A stretch of 64,000 nucleotides of DNA. It comes from DASYXZ01 sp035308965. Its GTDB lineage: Bacteria; Acidobacteriota; Terriglobia; UBA7540. Shown one piece after another: positions 9,634-18,561 of this stretch (positions are counted from its first letter, which is position 1; the number at the start of each line of letters is the position of its first letter). The DNA lies in NCBI GenBank assembly GCA_035308965.1, contig DATGFN010000019.1, positions 1 through 64,000 on the forward strand, written 5' to 3'. Both the position numbers and the translations under genes were made by a program. The notes below the pieces were generated by a model. That model did not search any database. It was not told where the DNA came from and saw only the letters and a program-made list of their open reading frames with translations.

Positions 9634-11490
9634 ATGGCCGGACCATTGACGAAGGCGGGCCGGTACGAGATTGTGGGCGAGTTGGGCCGCGGCTCCATGG
9701 GTGTGGTTTACCAGGGCTTTGACCCCATGATCGGGCGCACCGTCGCCATCAAGACGATGCTGGTCGAAGGGCTGCCTCCCTCCGAATTTGAAGAATACAA
9801 GCAGCGCTTCCAACGCGAAGCCCAGGCCGCCGGCATCCTGACTCATCCCAACATTGTTACGGTTTATGATTTCGGCGAAGACAATGGTGTGTTGTTTTTG
9901 GCCATGGAGTTTCTGGAAGGCAAGTCCATCCAACAGCTCGTGGAAAAGCACAACATCATGCCCGTTGAGACCCTGGTTCCGATGTACGAGCAGATTTGCA
10001 GCGCTCTCGATCATGCCCATCAGCATAAGATTGTTCATCGAGACGTCAAGCCCGCCAACATCATGATTCTGGAAAGCGGCCTGGTAAAGGTGACGGACTT
10101 CGGCATTGCCAAAGTCATGTCCATGGGGATGACCCAGGCCGGACAGATTCTCGGCACGCCCAATTACATGTCGCCCGAGCAGGTGAAAGGCCGCCAGGTG
10201 GATGGCCGCTCCGACATCTTTTCGCTGGGCGTAATTCTCTACGAACTGGTGACCGGAGAAAAGCCTTTCGGCGGACAGAACATTACCACCGTCATATACA
10301 AGATCATTAATGAGGACCCCATTCCGCCCCGGCAATTGGACGCCACAATTCATCCCGGCCTGAGTTTCGTCATATCAAAATCGCTGGCCAAGAACGCCGA
10401 CGAGCGCTACCAAACATGCCGCCAGCTTGCCGAGGATTTAAGGAATTACAAGAATCTGGGAAGCTCGGGCGCGCCCAACGCAACCGTGGTGATCAAAGTT
10501 CCGCCGCTCCAGCCGCAAGCCGCCGAAATTGTAGCGCCACCCCCGCCTCCTCCCCGCCCGGTGCGGCCGTCACCCCCTGTCGAAGCGAGGACGACACAGC
10601 CGCCCGTGGAGGTGCGACGTACTCCACCTCCTCCTCCGGTGTCTGCTGCCCAGACGCCGATTTTTGCCGCCGTGCAGCCCCGGCAAAATCGCAGCTCGTC
10701 GGTTGCCTGGGCATTTATCGTCGTTCTCTTGCTCGCGGGGTTGGGAGGGGGCGGATTCTTTTATTACACCAATGTTTATGTCCCCCAGCAACAAACTAAA
10801 GTTTCCACCCCCCCGCCCAATGAAAACACTGTGAAGCCGGTTTCAACTGCTGCCACAACCACGCCTTCGACTGTGGCGCCGAGCTCGACCACACCATCAA
10901 CGGCCCAGCCTAATGCAATCACTACCCCGCCGGTGAAGCCCCAAGAGGCGCCACACGACAATCCGCCCCCTGTCACACCTACGGTGGCTACCAAGGGCGA
11001 GGTGGTAGTCTCCTCAAATGTAATCGGGGCCGATATTACGGTTGATCGGCGCGGTACGGGATTTGTAACGCCTCACGCTTTGCAATTATCTCCGGGCGAC
11101 CATTTGATTACCGTATCAATGGACGGGTACAATCCCTCCAAGATCACCGTCACGGTGGAAGCAGGGCAATCTGTTTCCAAGAGTATTGAGCTCTCGGAAG
11201 AGACAACACCGACGCCCAAGGTCCCGCAAAATGTAACGCCCACGACGCCTACTCCTGTGGCTCCTGACGCCGGCGTTCAGGGACAAGGAAGCGTCACCAT
11301 TGAAACCACCCCCGTCGGGATAGATATCGCTTTCGACGGAAAGCCGGCGGGCAAGAGTCCCACGACAGCCCTGCTCACCCCGGGCAAACATACTTACTCG
11401 TTCACTTGCCCGTTTTCGGACCCGCAAACAAAGGCAATTAACGTCACCTCGGGAGCAATCTCGACCCACACGGTCCACTGCGCGGAATAA
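9634..11490 (+). CDS. Transmembrane Ser/Thr protein kinase with two PEGA domains
   Basis: A 618-residue Hanks-type kinase. The catalytic domain spans about 10-270 and has the glycine loop GELGRGSMG, catalytic Lys40, HRDVKPAN with the catalytic Asp at 137, and DFG at 155-157. All catalytic residues are present, so it should be active. A Pro-rich linker leads to a single membrane helix near 355-378. The extracytoplasmic part is Thr/Pro-rich and carries two PEGA domains (near 455-520 and 548-615), small beta folds that may sense or bind the envelope. GAGGAGAGGGG precedes the ATG. It heads a block of FHA-domain proteins and faces a PP2C phosphatase, so it is the likely writer of the phosphothreonine that the FHA domains read. 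Confidence 0.92.
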   Translation: MAGPLTKAGRYEIVGELGRGSMGVVYQGFDPMIGRTVAIKTMLVEGLPPSEFEEYKQRFQREAQAAGILTHPNIVTVYDFGEDNGVLFLAMEFLEGKSIQQLVEKHNIMPVETLVPMYEQICSALDHAHQHKIVHRDVKPANIMILESGLVKVTDFGIAKVMSMGMTQAGQILGTPNYMSPEQVKGRQVDGRSDIFSLGVILYELVTGEKPFGGQNITTVIYKIINEDPIPPRQLDATIHPGLSFVISKSLAKNADERYQTCRQLAEDLRNYKNLGSSGAPNATVVIKVPPLQPQAAEIVAPPPPPPRPVRPSPPVEARTTQPPVEVRRTPPPPPVSAAQTPIFAAVQPRQNRSSSVAWAFIVVLLLAGLGGGGFFYYTNVYVPQQQTKVSTPPPNENTVKPVSTAATTTPSTVAPSSTTPSTAQPNAITTPPVKPQEAPHDNPPPVTPTVATKGEVVVSSNVIGADITVDRRGTGFVTPHALQLSPGDHLITVSMDGYNPSKITVTVEAGQSVSKSIELSEETTPTPKVPQNVTPTTPTPVAPDAGVQGQGSVTIETTPVGIDIAFDGKPAGKSPTTALLTPGKHTYSFTCPFSDPQTKAINVTSGAISTHTVHCAE

Positions 11491-11809
11491 TCCGACCGAC
11501 TGCAATTTGAAACAAGGGAAGGTGCTGGTTTCATTTGAACCTGGCATCCTTGCGAAACCCGCCGGCCGACAGGTCATTCCCGCGCAATCGGGAATCCAGT
11601 GTCGCCAGGGTCACAGAGTTTCCAATGAATTAGGAAAATTGCTTCCCGCTTTCGCAGGAAAGACTGCCTATGGGAGCGCTCGAGTTTTGCAAATGACACC
11701 GCTAGCCAAGAATATATGGAATTCAAAGCGCCGAATTGCTAACATAAGCGCGGGTACCACCCGGAAGTCTCCTGAAAATACCCGACTCAGGTAGTTCAAG
11801 CGCAGCGAC
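11491..11809. other. Intergenic region, kinase / FHA-cyclase
   Basis: This 319-base gap contains a palindromic repeat at 11573-11667 and otherwise no gene, RNA or clear promoter. The kinase and cyclase genes therefore probably have separate transcription starts. Confidence 0.5.
11573..11667. repeat. Degenerate palindromic intergenic repeat
   Basis: The left arm contains the hairpin ATTCCCG-CGCAAT-CGGGAAT (11576-11595). The right arm holds a related, imperfect hairpin, TTCCCGCTTTCGCAGGAA. GTCATTCCCGC at the left and GAAAGAC at the right suggest inverted ends of one dispersed element whose right half has decayed. Confidence 0.45.
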
Positions 11810-13453
11810 ATGGCCAGGTTCCTCATAACCGACTCGGCGCAGCAAACTCAGATCTTTGAGATTCGCGGCTCGACCGTCAACATCGGACGCGCGCCCTCCA
11901 ACGATCTGGTTCTCAACCATCCCAGCGTCAGCCGGCACCACGCCCGCCTCACCATCCTCCCAGGTGATACCACTCTGTTAATAGACCTGGGCAGCTTGAA
12001 TGGGTTGTACGTAAATGGTCAGCAGGTCCACGAGTTCAAACTTGCCGATCAGGACAGAGTGGGCATCGGGATGTATGAGTTGAAATTCGAATTGGCGGCC
12101 GAACAGCCCCTCCACGTGGAAGCGGGAACCAAACCTATTGACGATGTGCAGAGCTTGATCGATGGGGCCGTGCTCAAAACCGCCCTGCGCATCCAAGTGG
12201 AAGCCGGGGTGCCGACTGAGGAGGCGGTAAAAGACCGGTTGCGCACGCTGGAACAAGAAAATAAGCTGCTTAAATTGCTGCTGGGCGTGGGAAAAACCCT
12301 CGCTTCCGTCCTGACTCCGGAAGAGATCATGCAGCGCGTGATGGAGCTGGTTTTCCAAATGGAAAACGTGGAACGCGGGTTCGTCATGCTGGTCGACGAA
12401 AAAAAGAATTTCAAAGCCGCTGTTCTTCTTTACAAAGATGAAAAAATGAAAGCGGAAGCCAAAGGCGTGGTTTTGAGCAAGGCGATTGTGGACCGCGTGA
12501 CCACGGAGCGGGTGCCTCTGCTCATCCATGACGTGGCGGGCGACGAACGTTTTTCATCCAGCGAAAGCCTGCGGCTCTCCGGCATCCGCTCGGCCATGTG
12601 CGCGCCCCTCATTTACAAGGACAAGGTCTTCGGGCTCTTTTACGTGGACTGCCTGTCCAAACCCTGGGCGTTTACCAAGGAAGAGTTAAACATCTTTGCC
12701 GTGGTCGCGGCCGAAGCGGCCATCAGTTTTGATAACGCGCGCTCCCATGAGGAACTCTCCCGCCGCGTCATCGAGCGTCAGGCGCTGGAACGTTTTTTGA
12801 GTTCTTCCATCGTGGAAAAAATTCTCGCCAATCCAGACCAGGTCCACCTGGGAGGCGAAAACCAAACGGTCACCGTCATGTTCGCCGACATTCGCGGCTT
12901 CACCCGCATGTCCGAGAAAATGGAGCCCATGGAAGTGGTGGAACTTCTCAATGAGTATTTTACTGAAATGACGGACCTGGTTTTTGAAAATGGGGGCACA
13001 CTCGACAAATATTTGGGCGATGGGTTGATGGCGGTTTTTGGGGCGCCCCTGGCCAAACCGGACGACTCCACGCGAGCCGTGAAAACAGCTATGGAGATGC
13101 AGCGGGCGCTGGCACGGCTCAATCGCGACTGGGAAGCCGCCGGCCAGCGATCTTTGAAAATCGGCTTGGGCATCAACACCGGCCCGGTGACAGCCGGCAA
13201 CATCGGATCAGCCCGCCGGATGGACTATACTGTAATTGGAGATGCCGTGAATATTGCATCGCGGCTTTGCGCGAACGCCGCCGGGGGGCAGATTCTGATC
13301 TCCGAGTCGACTCATTGCACCCTGAATGACCGTTTGCCCGCCAAACGACTTGAACCCATCCGGGTCAAAGGGAAGGAGACGCCGATCGAAATCTACGAGA
13401 TACCATGGGCTGAGCAGGTTTCCAGTCCATCGGGCGCGAAGGTCTCCTCCTGA
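11810..13453 (+). CDS. FHA-GAF-class III adenylate/guanylate cyclase
   Basis: A 547-residue soluble signalling protein. An FHA domain (about 1-100) carries the phosphothreonine-binding GR, SRHH and GSLNGLYVNG motifs. A coiled linker leads to a GAF sensor domain (about 165-315) and then a class III cyclase domain (about 350-535). Metal-binding aspartates are seen at 360 (FADIRGF) and 404 (YLGDGLMAVFG). The cyclase is therefore probably active, most likely making cAMP, although nucleotide choice is not certain from sequence. FHA binding would allow control by the kinase encoded just upstream. Confidence 0.88.
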   Translation: MARFLITDSAQQTQIFEIRGSTVNIGRAPSNDLVLNHPSVSRHHARLTILPGDTTLLIDLGSLNGLYVNGQQVHEFKLADQDRVGIGMYELKFELAAEQPLHVEAGTKPIDDVQSLIDGAVLKTALRIQVEAGVPTEEAVKDRLRTLEQENKLLKLLLGVGKTLASVLTPEEIMQRVMELVFQMENVERGFVMLVDEKKNFKAAVLLYKDEKMKAEAKGVVLSKAIVDRVTTERVPLLIHDVAGDERFSSSESLRLSGIRSAMCAPLIYKDKVFGLFYVDCLSKPWAFTKEELNIFAVVAAEAAISFDNARSHEELSRRVIERQALERFLSSSIVEKILANPDQVHLGGENQTVTVMFADIRGFTRMSEKMEPMEVVELLNEYFTEMTDLVFENGGTLDKYLGDGLMAVFGAPLAKPDDSTRAVKTAMEMQRALARLNRDWEAAGQRSLKIGLGINTGPVTAGNIGSARRMDYTVIGDAVNIASRLCANAAGGQILISESTHCTLNDRLPAKRLEPIRVKGKETPIEIYEIPWAEQVSSPSGAKVSS

Positions 13454-13493
13454 CACTCGCTCCGCGGATCAGACTTTTCACCCTCAATCGGCC

Positions 13494-14948
13494 ATGAAAC
13501 TGGCGCGTTCTTCTTTAAATCTACGATGGACGGTAGCCGCCCTTATCTTGGCGAATTGGGCGACCTTTGCCTTCGCCGGCCAGAAGGACAACCCCCCGGC
13601 CAGCCAGCTCCCGCCCGAAATTCAAAACGCCAAAATCTATAAATTTCCCGACAAAACCCAACCCGGCGTGCCGGTGGAAAGTCCGGTCATTTACAAGGCC
13701 ATTGCCTATGATGATGTCAAGGCTGACCGTCTGTTGCTGAATCTCTCACTTAGCATCCGGCCTGTCGATCGATCTGCCACCATCCAAAAAATATATTTTC
13801 AAGACGTGCGGGTGGGCGGCCTCCCGGTGCACATAGACACTTTCGAGTCTGAGTTCAAGGTTTCGAAAAAAGACGTGGTGGACCTGCCTGCCCCGCTAAA
13901 ATGCACGATTGTTTTTTCGGACCTTGAGTCATTGGCCCCCTTGTCGCAGTTTGTAAATCAAAAGCAGGTTCAGATTACGGGGGACAGCTTTATTGAGGTT
14001 AAGCTCAATGCGCTGCAAAAGCTTGCGGTGGGCGGAAAACAGGTTGTCCTGCCCGTCAAGCTAAACGAGAATATTCCCTTGCAGTTCCTGCCCGACAACC
14101 CTGTTTTGCAAATGGCTGCCGCGAAAGTATTGGAAATGTTGTCCGACCCTCAGACTACCGCTGCCATCCAAATGGTAAAGGATCACCTCGCCCGGCTCAC
14201 GGCGGAGCGAAGTCTGTCATCACTGGGGAACAGCTCGCTCTATCTGATTTATTGCGAATACTCATTGCGCAATCCACAAACCAATGCGGAAGAGAAATTT
14301 GTGCAGTCGGGAACCGGGTTTGTGGTAAGCGCGGATGGAAAACTTCTGACCGCAAAACGTGTGATCCAACCCTGGAAGTTCGACCCTCAGGTGGCTTTCC
14401 TGATCAAACATTTTCATCTCGAACTTAATGATAAGAGCTACAAGGTTTCGGCGTGGCCCGCCGGGGCCCCTGTGCTGACGCTGGATGGGAAACTCAATTT
14501 CCAATTGGCGCGCAGCACGGACCAACAGAACTTGAAAGTGCTCTTGACCGCTCCCGACCAAATGAAGGAACAGGAATACAAGGACCCTGACACTGGCGCA
14601 GCAGAGAAACTCAGCCTGGGGGTCGAGGGCGAAGAAGACCTTGCCACACTTCAGCTCACTGGGGGAAGTTTTGTGCCGTTGACCTTTGTCGACGCTGGTA
14701 CCCAACCATCCCCGGACGCGCAAACCGCTCTTCTCTCCTTTCCTTACGGGCTCAGCCAGCCTCTGGCAGCGCCCAAACTCACCTTCGTCAAAGCGACGGG
14801 TTCTGGCTCAGTCTTGACTCTCGATCAACCGTTAAATACAGGGGACTCGGGCGCGCCAATTCTGACTCCCGAGGGGAAGGTATTGGCGATTGCCGGGAGC
14901 GCCAATCAGTGCATTTCGGTGGCAGCCTTGCCAAAGCTTACCATGTGA
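13494..14948 (+). CDS. Exported trypsin-like protein, catalytic His replaced by Arg
   Basis: A 484-residue protein starting at the ATG at 13494, which begins a clear signal peptide (1-28, ending FAFA); a longer frame begins inside the cyclase gene. The C-terminal half is a trypsin-like fold. GTGFVVSADGKLLT is normally followed by the catalytic His, but here the sequence is AKRV, giving Arg289 (CGT, one base from the His codon CAT). The acidic EDLATL strand and the active-site Ser452 in GDSGAP are kept. It is therefore probably an inactive binding protein, or uses a changed mechanism. It overlaps the next gene by four bases. Confidence 0.75.
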   Translation: MKLARSSLNLRWTVAALILANWATFAFAGQKDNPPASQLPPEIQNAKIYKFPDKTQPGVPVESPVIYKAIAYDDVKADRLLLNLSLSIRPVDRSATIQKIYFQDVRVGGLPVHIDTFESEFKVSKKDVVDLPAPLKCTIVFSDLESLAPLSQFVNQKQVQITGDSFIEVKLNALQKLAVGGKQVVLPVKLNENIPLQFLPDNPVLQMAAAKVLEMLSDPQTTAAIQMVKDHLARLTAERSLSSLGNSSLYLIYCEYSLRNPQTNAEEKFVQSGTGFVVSADGKLLTAKRVIQPWKFDPQVAFLIKHFHLELNDKSYKVSAWPAGAPVLTLDGKLNFQLARSTDQQNLKVLLTAPDQMKEQEYKDPDTGAAEKLSLGVEGEEDLATLQLTGGSFVPLTFVDAGTQPSPDAQTALLSFPYGLSQPLAAPKLTFVKATGSGSVLTLDQPLNTGDSGAPILTPEGKVLAIAGSANQCISVAALPKLTM

Positions 14949-16924
14949 GGTTACAACTGTCCCATCACCGGATTTTTCGATCGGCAATTGTCCTTGTAAC
15001 ATGGCTCGCCGCCATAGCATCGACCGGGGCTGCCCCACAACAAACCGCCGAGCAGACCTTAAAGGAAAAGTTGTTACGGGCCGGAGTTTATTTCCGCGCC
15101 GACGCCCCCCGCGTGTTGCGCAATCCGGACGATCCTGATCTCCCGCTCTATCTCGAAATCATCAACGGGGTTGAAAAAAGCGGGCACTCAACGGCGCGAA
15201 GTCTGGCCGCTTACCTGAATCGAGACCCGCTGAAATTGGAAGGCGTGAAGATATTTTTCAAGCCAACGGGAGCCAACCGGCAATTTGCCGATGAACCGGT
15301 GCAATTGGGGACCAGCAAGGATTTTTCATTCGACGGGCGCGTGGATAACCTGCCTCTCTCCATTCCCGATCGATTGAAGAAAACCCTGGAGATTCCGCGC
15401 CTTTTAATTCAAACCTATCTCGACCGCCACTTCATCGGCGGGCCATTCGACTCCATCGATATCAAAGCATCCTTTTACGTAACCGGTTGGCCGACCCAGG
15501 ATTTCTACCTGCGCGTTCGCACCAAAGCTCCGCCCCTACCGCAATTAATGCATTGGTATCGCGGCGATGTGCACTACCACTCCGCTTATACAGACAACGC
15601 GGCCGAACGCGGCCATCCCCTGGCCGTCAGCAAACAAGTGGCACTCGATGCTGGACTGAATTGGGTGGTGCTCACCGACCACTCCACGGATCTGGGAGAG
15701 GACGAGTACGCAAAAGAGTTGAAGGAGGCAAAAGGTTACAGCGACGGTCGATTCATCTTCATCCGCGGTGAGGAGATAACGGTTGCATCAGCGGGTCAGT
15801 CCAACTTCACGACCTTGCACTTGCTCGCCTTCCCTTCCCCGGATGATCCTGGCCGGGGGTTTCCTGATGCGGCAGGAAAATCAGGCCCGTCGATCGTTAC
15901 TGGAGACGGATCACCAGGGTCTGCCGCAATGCCGCTGAAGGATGCCCTCGCGCGCATAACAGCGGCGGGCGGTTTTGCCTACGCGGCGCATCCCTTCGAT
16001 CCCATTAGCCCGATCCTGAAGGGAGGAAGTTGGGACCTAGCCTCCGATTTTCTTGCCCCAGGCGGGCAAGGACTTCAAGCTGGATTGGCAGGCTTGGAAG
16101 TCTGGAATCGCGCAACCGCTCGCACAGCGGACGAAGCCCGCGACCCGTTTTGCCTCCGAGTGCAGGCCGACCCCGAGGCCTGCTTTCAGCCGGACAAGAA
16201 CGCGAACCAATACACCCGTCTTGAAAAAGGAATCGAACTGGGATGGCGGCCGCTGCTCATCGAGGGGCTCAAAGCAAACGAAAAATCTACGGGCTCCCTG
16301 CCCTTCAAAGTCTTCATGGCGGCGGGATCGGATGCTCACGGGGATTTTAATTTTGAGGCCACCATGGACGCCCTCGACTTCCTTTCCAAACCCATGCGCG
16401 GAGTATCCGGATACGCGGAGGACAACGCCTTAGGAAAACTTTCCACGGTGGTTTATTGTCCTCAAGGCATGGGGCCGCGCGGTGAAAACATTCTCGAGGC
16501 GCTTCGCAACGGTCGCAGCGTCCTGAGCAATGGTCCGTTGCTAGTAGCTGGATTCGACGTGAATGGAAATGGTTCGACGAATGATCCTGAGGACGTCACG
16601 ATTGGCCAGCACTATGCTGCGCCTGCCAAAAGCTTTTTGCCTCTTCAAGTCGAGTGGGCGTCGAGCGAAGAGTTTGGCGCTCTCCAATCGTTTAGCGTCA
16701 TTATCGGATCGAAGACTGGTGAATCCGATCCGATAGAAATCCAAATTCCCACCCGAATGGCGCTAGGCAGCACCGGCCTTTTTCCCATAAATTTAACTCC
16801 TCACCTCGCGAAACTGGGATCGGATTGGGGTTATGTCCGCCTGGAGGCCAGAACCGTGAATAGTGCCAGAGAGGAATTTCGCTGTTATACTAATCCCATT
16901 TGGATCCGTCTTGCAGAACACTGA
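14945..16924 (+). CDS. Exported PHP-domain metallohydrolase (CehA/McbA-like)
   Basis: The GTG at 14945 overlaps the preceding TGA as GTGA, so it was preferred over the GTG at 14909; it gives 659 residues. An N-terminal signal segment (RIFRSAIVLVTWLAAIAS) is followed by about 170 residues of unassigned sequence. The PHP domain then shows its metal motifs: GDVHYHS near residue 210, LTDHS, RGEEIT, AAHPFDP and GSDAHGD near 462. PHP proteins bind a cluster of two or three metals and hydrolyse phosphoesters or related bonds. The CehA/McbA label reflects the overall layout, and the substrate is unknown. Confidence 0.78.
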   Translation: MRLQLSHHRIFRSAIVLVTWLAAIASTGAAPQQTAEQTLKEKLLRAGVYFRADAPRVLRNPDDPDLPLYLEIINGVEKSGHSTARSLAAYLNRDPLKLEGVKIFFKPTGANRQFADEPVQLGTSKDFSFDGRVDNLPLSIPDRLKKTLEIPRLLIQTYLDRHFIGGPFDSIDIKASFYVTGWPTQDFYLRVRTKAPPLPQLMHWYRGDVHYHSAYTDNAAERGHPLAVSKQVALDAGLNWVVLTDHSTDLGEDEYAKELKEAKGYSDGRFIFIRGEEITVASAGQSNFTTLHLLAFPSPDDPGRGFPDAAGKSGPSIVTGDGSPGSAAMPLKDALARITAAGGFAYAAHPFDPISPILKGGSWDLASDFLAPGGQGLQAGLAGLEVWNRATARTADEARDPFCLRVQADPEACFQPDKNANQYTRLEKGIELGWRPLLIEGLKANEKSTGSLPFKVFMAAGSDAHGDFNFEATMDALDFLSKPMRGVSGYAEDNALGKLSTVVYCPQGMGPRGENILEALRNGRSVLSNGPLLVAGFDVNGNGSTNDPEDVTIGQHYAAPAKSFLPLQVEWASSEEFGALQSFSVIIGSKTGESDPIEIQIPTRMALGSTGLFPINLTPHLAKLGSDWGYVRLEARTVNSAREEFRCYTNPIWIRLAEH

Positions 16925-16962
16925 TGCTATGGCTCAGTGAATTTTGAAAAGGACCGCGAGTC

Positions 16963-18132
16963 ATGAATCAACAGCCTGGCGAAGAGGGAACAGTTCGGTA
17001 CGTCCGATGCCCTTCCTGTGGAACACCGAACCCTGAGGTACCGAACGCGCTGTGCAGCCGTTGCGGCAAGCCACTGCACGAAGAGGCAAGACGAAAGACC
17101 GCGCCCACAGCCGTCCCACCGCCCGCACCCGCTCATACGGTTTGCTCAAATTGTCGCAAGGAACTTCCACCGGGCAGCAAGTTTTGCGGATTTTGCGGCG
17201 CGGCGCTGCCCGCACCCGCGCCCCGGCCGCCAGTCCCCAAGCCTCCAGTGCGCTTGACGAGTACGCCCGCGGTTGCGCCGCCGGCGCCACCCAAGCCCCC
17301 CGGTCCGCCCAAAGTTATTCCACCAGCTACAGGACAGGACGCACCCACTTCCGCGCTCACTCCCTCTCGAACCCCGCAGCCTGCTATCCGTCCGCCAGTT
17401 CGACCGGCGCCGCCCGTGGTCCCTGTCGCGCCCGAAGGTCAAGGAACCCAGGTATTCCTTGGGCTCCGCGTCCCGAAAATCGAAGCCAAAATATTGGAAG
17501 TGAAACAGGACGGGTCAACGGGAAAAGGTCTTCGAATCCTCAAGGAAACCTTTATCGGCCGCGAGAATTGCGACGCGAGTTACCCGGAAGATTCATTGTT
17601 GGCCCCGCGTCACGCTTCGGTAATCAAACGGGAAGGAAAAATTTTCTTGAAAGACTTGGGTACGCCCAATGGGACTTTCGTGAAACTTCGCCAGGACACA
17701 GAGTTATCTCCGGGCGACATCTTTTTATTGGGCCGCGAACTCTTTCGTTTTACCACCCAGAGGCTTGACGATAATCGGGCGGCCAATGGCACTTTGAAGA
17801 TGATGGGCGCGCCCAGCCTCCAGGCCGGCCCCGTCACTGCCAAGCTCGAACACATCCAACTCACCGGCGAATTGATCAAGGAATATAATCTGGATAAGCC
17901 CGAAATCACCATTGGCCGTTCCACCGGGGACCTGGTTTTCAAGAATGATCCTTACATGTCGGGCACTCACGCCCGGGTAGTGGCTCAGCCCGGGCGGTTC
18001 GTTCTGCAAGACCTGAAGAGCAGGAATGGTGTTTACCGCAGAATAAGAAATGAATTGGAGCTGCAGAACTTGGACGAATTCTTTCTGGGCGAACAACTCT
18101 TTCGAGTAGAAATCCAGGAGGTTGAAAGTTAG
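16963..18132 (+). CDS. Zinc-ribbon protein with two FHA domains
   Basis: A 389-residue protein. Two four-cysteine zinc ribbons open it (C16/C19/C31/C34 and C61/C64/C75/C78). A Pro-rich linker of about 85 residues follows, then two FHA domains (about 180-270 and 295-385). The first keeps GREN, APRHAS and GTPNGTF. The second keeps GRSTGD, GTHA and KSRNGVY, so both plausibly bind phosphothreonine. There is no membrane segment or enzyme domain, so it is an adaptor. It closes the plus-strand part of the signalling block, and its stop lies 18 bases from the end of the opposing cluster. Confidence 0.85.
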   Translation: MNQQPGEEGTVRYVRCPSCGTPNPEVPNALCSRCGKPLHEEARRKTAPTAVPPPAPAHTVCSNCRKELPPGSKFCGFCGAALPAPAPRPPVPKPPVRLTSTPAVAPPAPPKPPGPPKVIPPATGQDAPTSALTPSRTPQPAIRPPVRPAPPVVPVAPEGQGTQVFLGLRVPKIEAKILEVKQDGSTGKGLRILKETFIGRENCDASYPEDSLLAPRHASVIKREGKIFLKDLGTPNGTFVKLRQDTELSPGDIFLLGRELFRFTTQRLDDNRAANGTLKMMGAPSLQAGPVTAKLEHIQLTGELIKEYNLDKPEITIGRSTGDLVFKNDPYMSGTHARVVAQPGRFVLQDLKSRNGVYRRIRNELELQNLDEFFLGEQLFRVEIQEVES

Positions 18133-18150
18133 CCGGGCCGGGACTCAGAA

Positions 18151-18531
18151 CTACTGCACAGGCACGCCACGCTTCTTTAGTTCTTTCTCTGCCTGCTTCT
18201 CCATGCCGGGGGTACGGCTCTTCACGTAATTATCCATGATCCGGGGCAATTCCACATTCAGGCGCGCCACCATATCATCCTGTGCCTTTTGCAGCTTTGC
18301 GTCGATGCCGGCGGCGTCCTGATTCAGGGCGTCCATTTTCTTTTGCAGCGCCTCGGATTGGGTCAACACATCACCCATCATTTGCTTCTGCAAAAGCACC
18401 CTCATGCTGGCCAGCTCGTCACTGTTGGCTGATAGCTTCGACGCCACGTAAAAATTGGAGAGCACTGAAAGGGCGACCAAGACCAACACCACATAAAGAA
18501 GATTGCGAAGAGTAGATATCCCGGGTTCCAT
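18151..18531 (-). CDS. Small single-pass membrane protein with coiled coil
   Basis: A 126-residue protein of unknown family. A membrane helix (about residues 9-30, LLYVVLVLVALSVLSNFYVA) is followed by a charged helical stretch (about 35-105) suited to a coiled coil. AAAGGAG lies just before the ATG. It is the last gene of a minus-strand operon, 30 bases behind the FHA-ABC exporter, and may be an accessory subunit of that exporter. Confidence 0.6.
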   Translation of the reverse strand: MEPGISTLRNLLYVVLVLVALSVLSNFYVASKLSANSDELASMRVLLQKQMMGDVLTQSEALQKKMDALNQDAAGIDAKLQKAQDDMVARLNVELPRIMDNYVKSRTPGMEKQAEKELKKRGVPVQ

Positions 18532-18561
18532 AGTGTCTCCTTTGTGCAGAGGAATGGGCGA

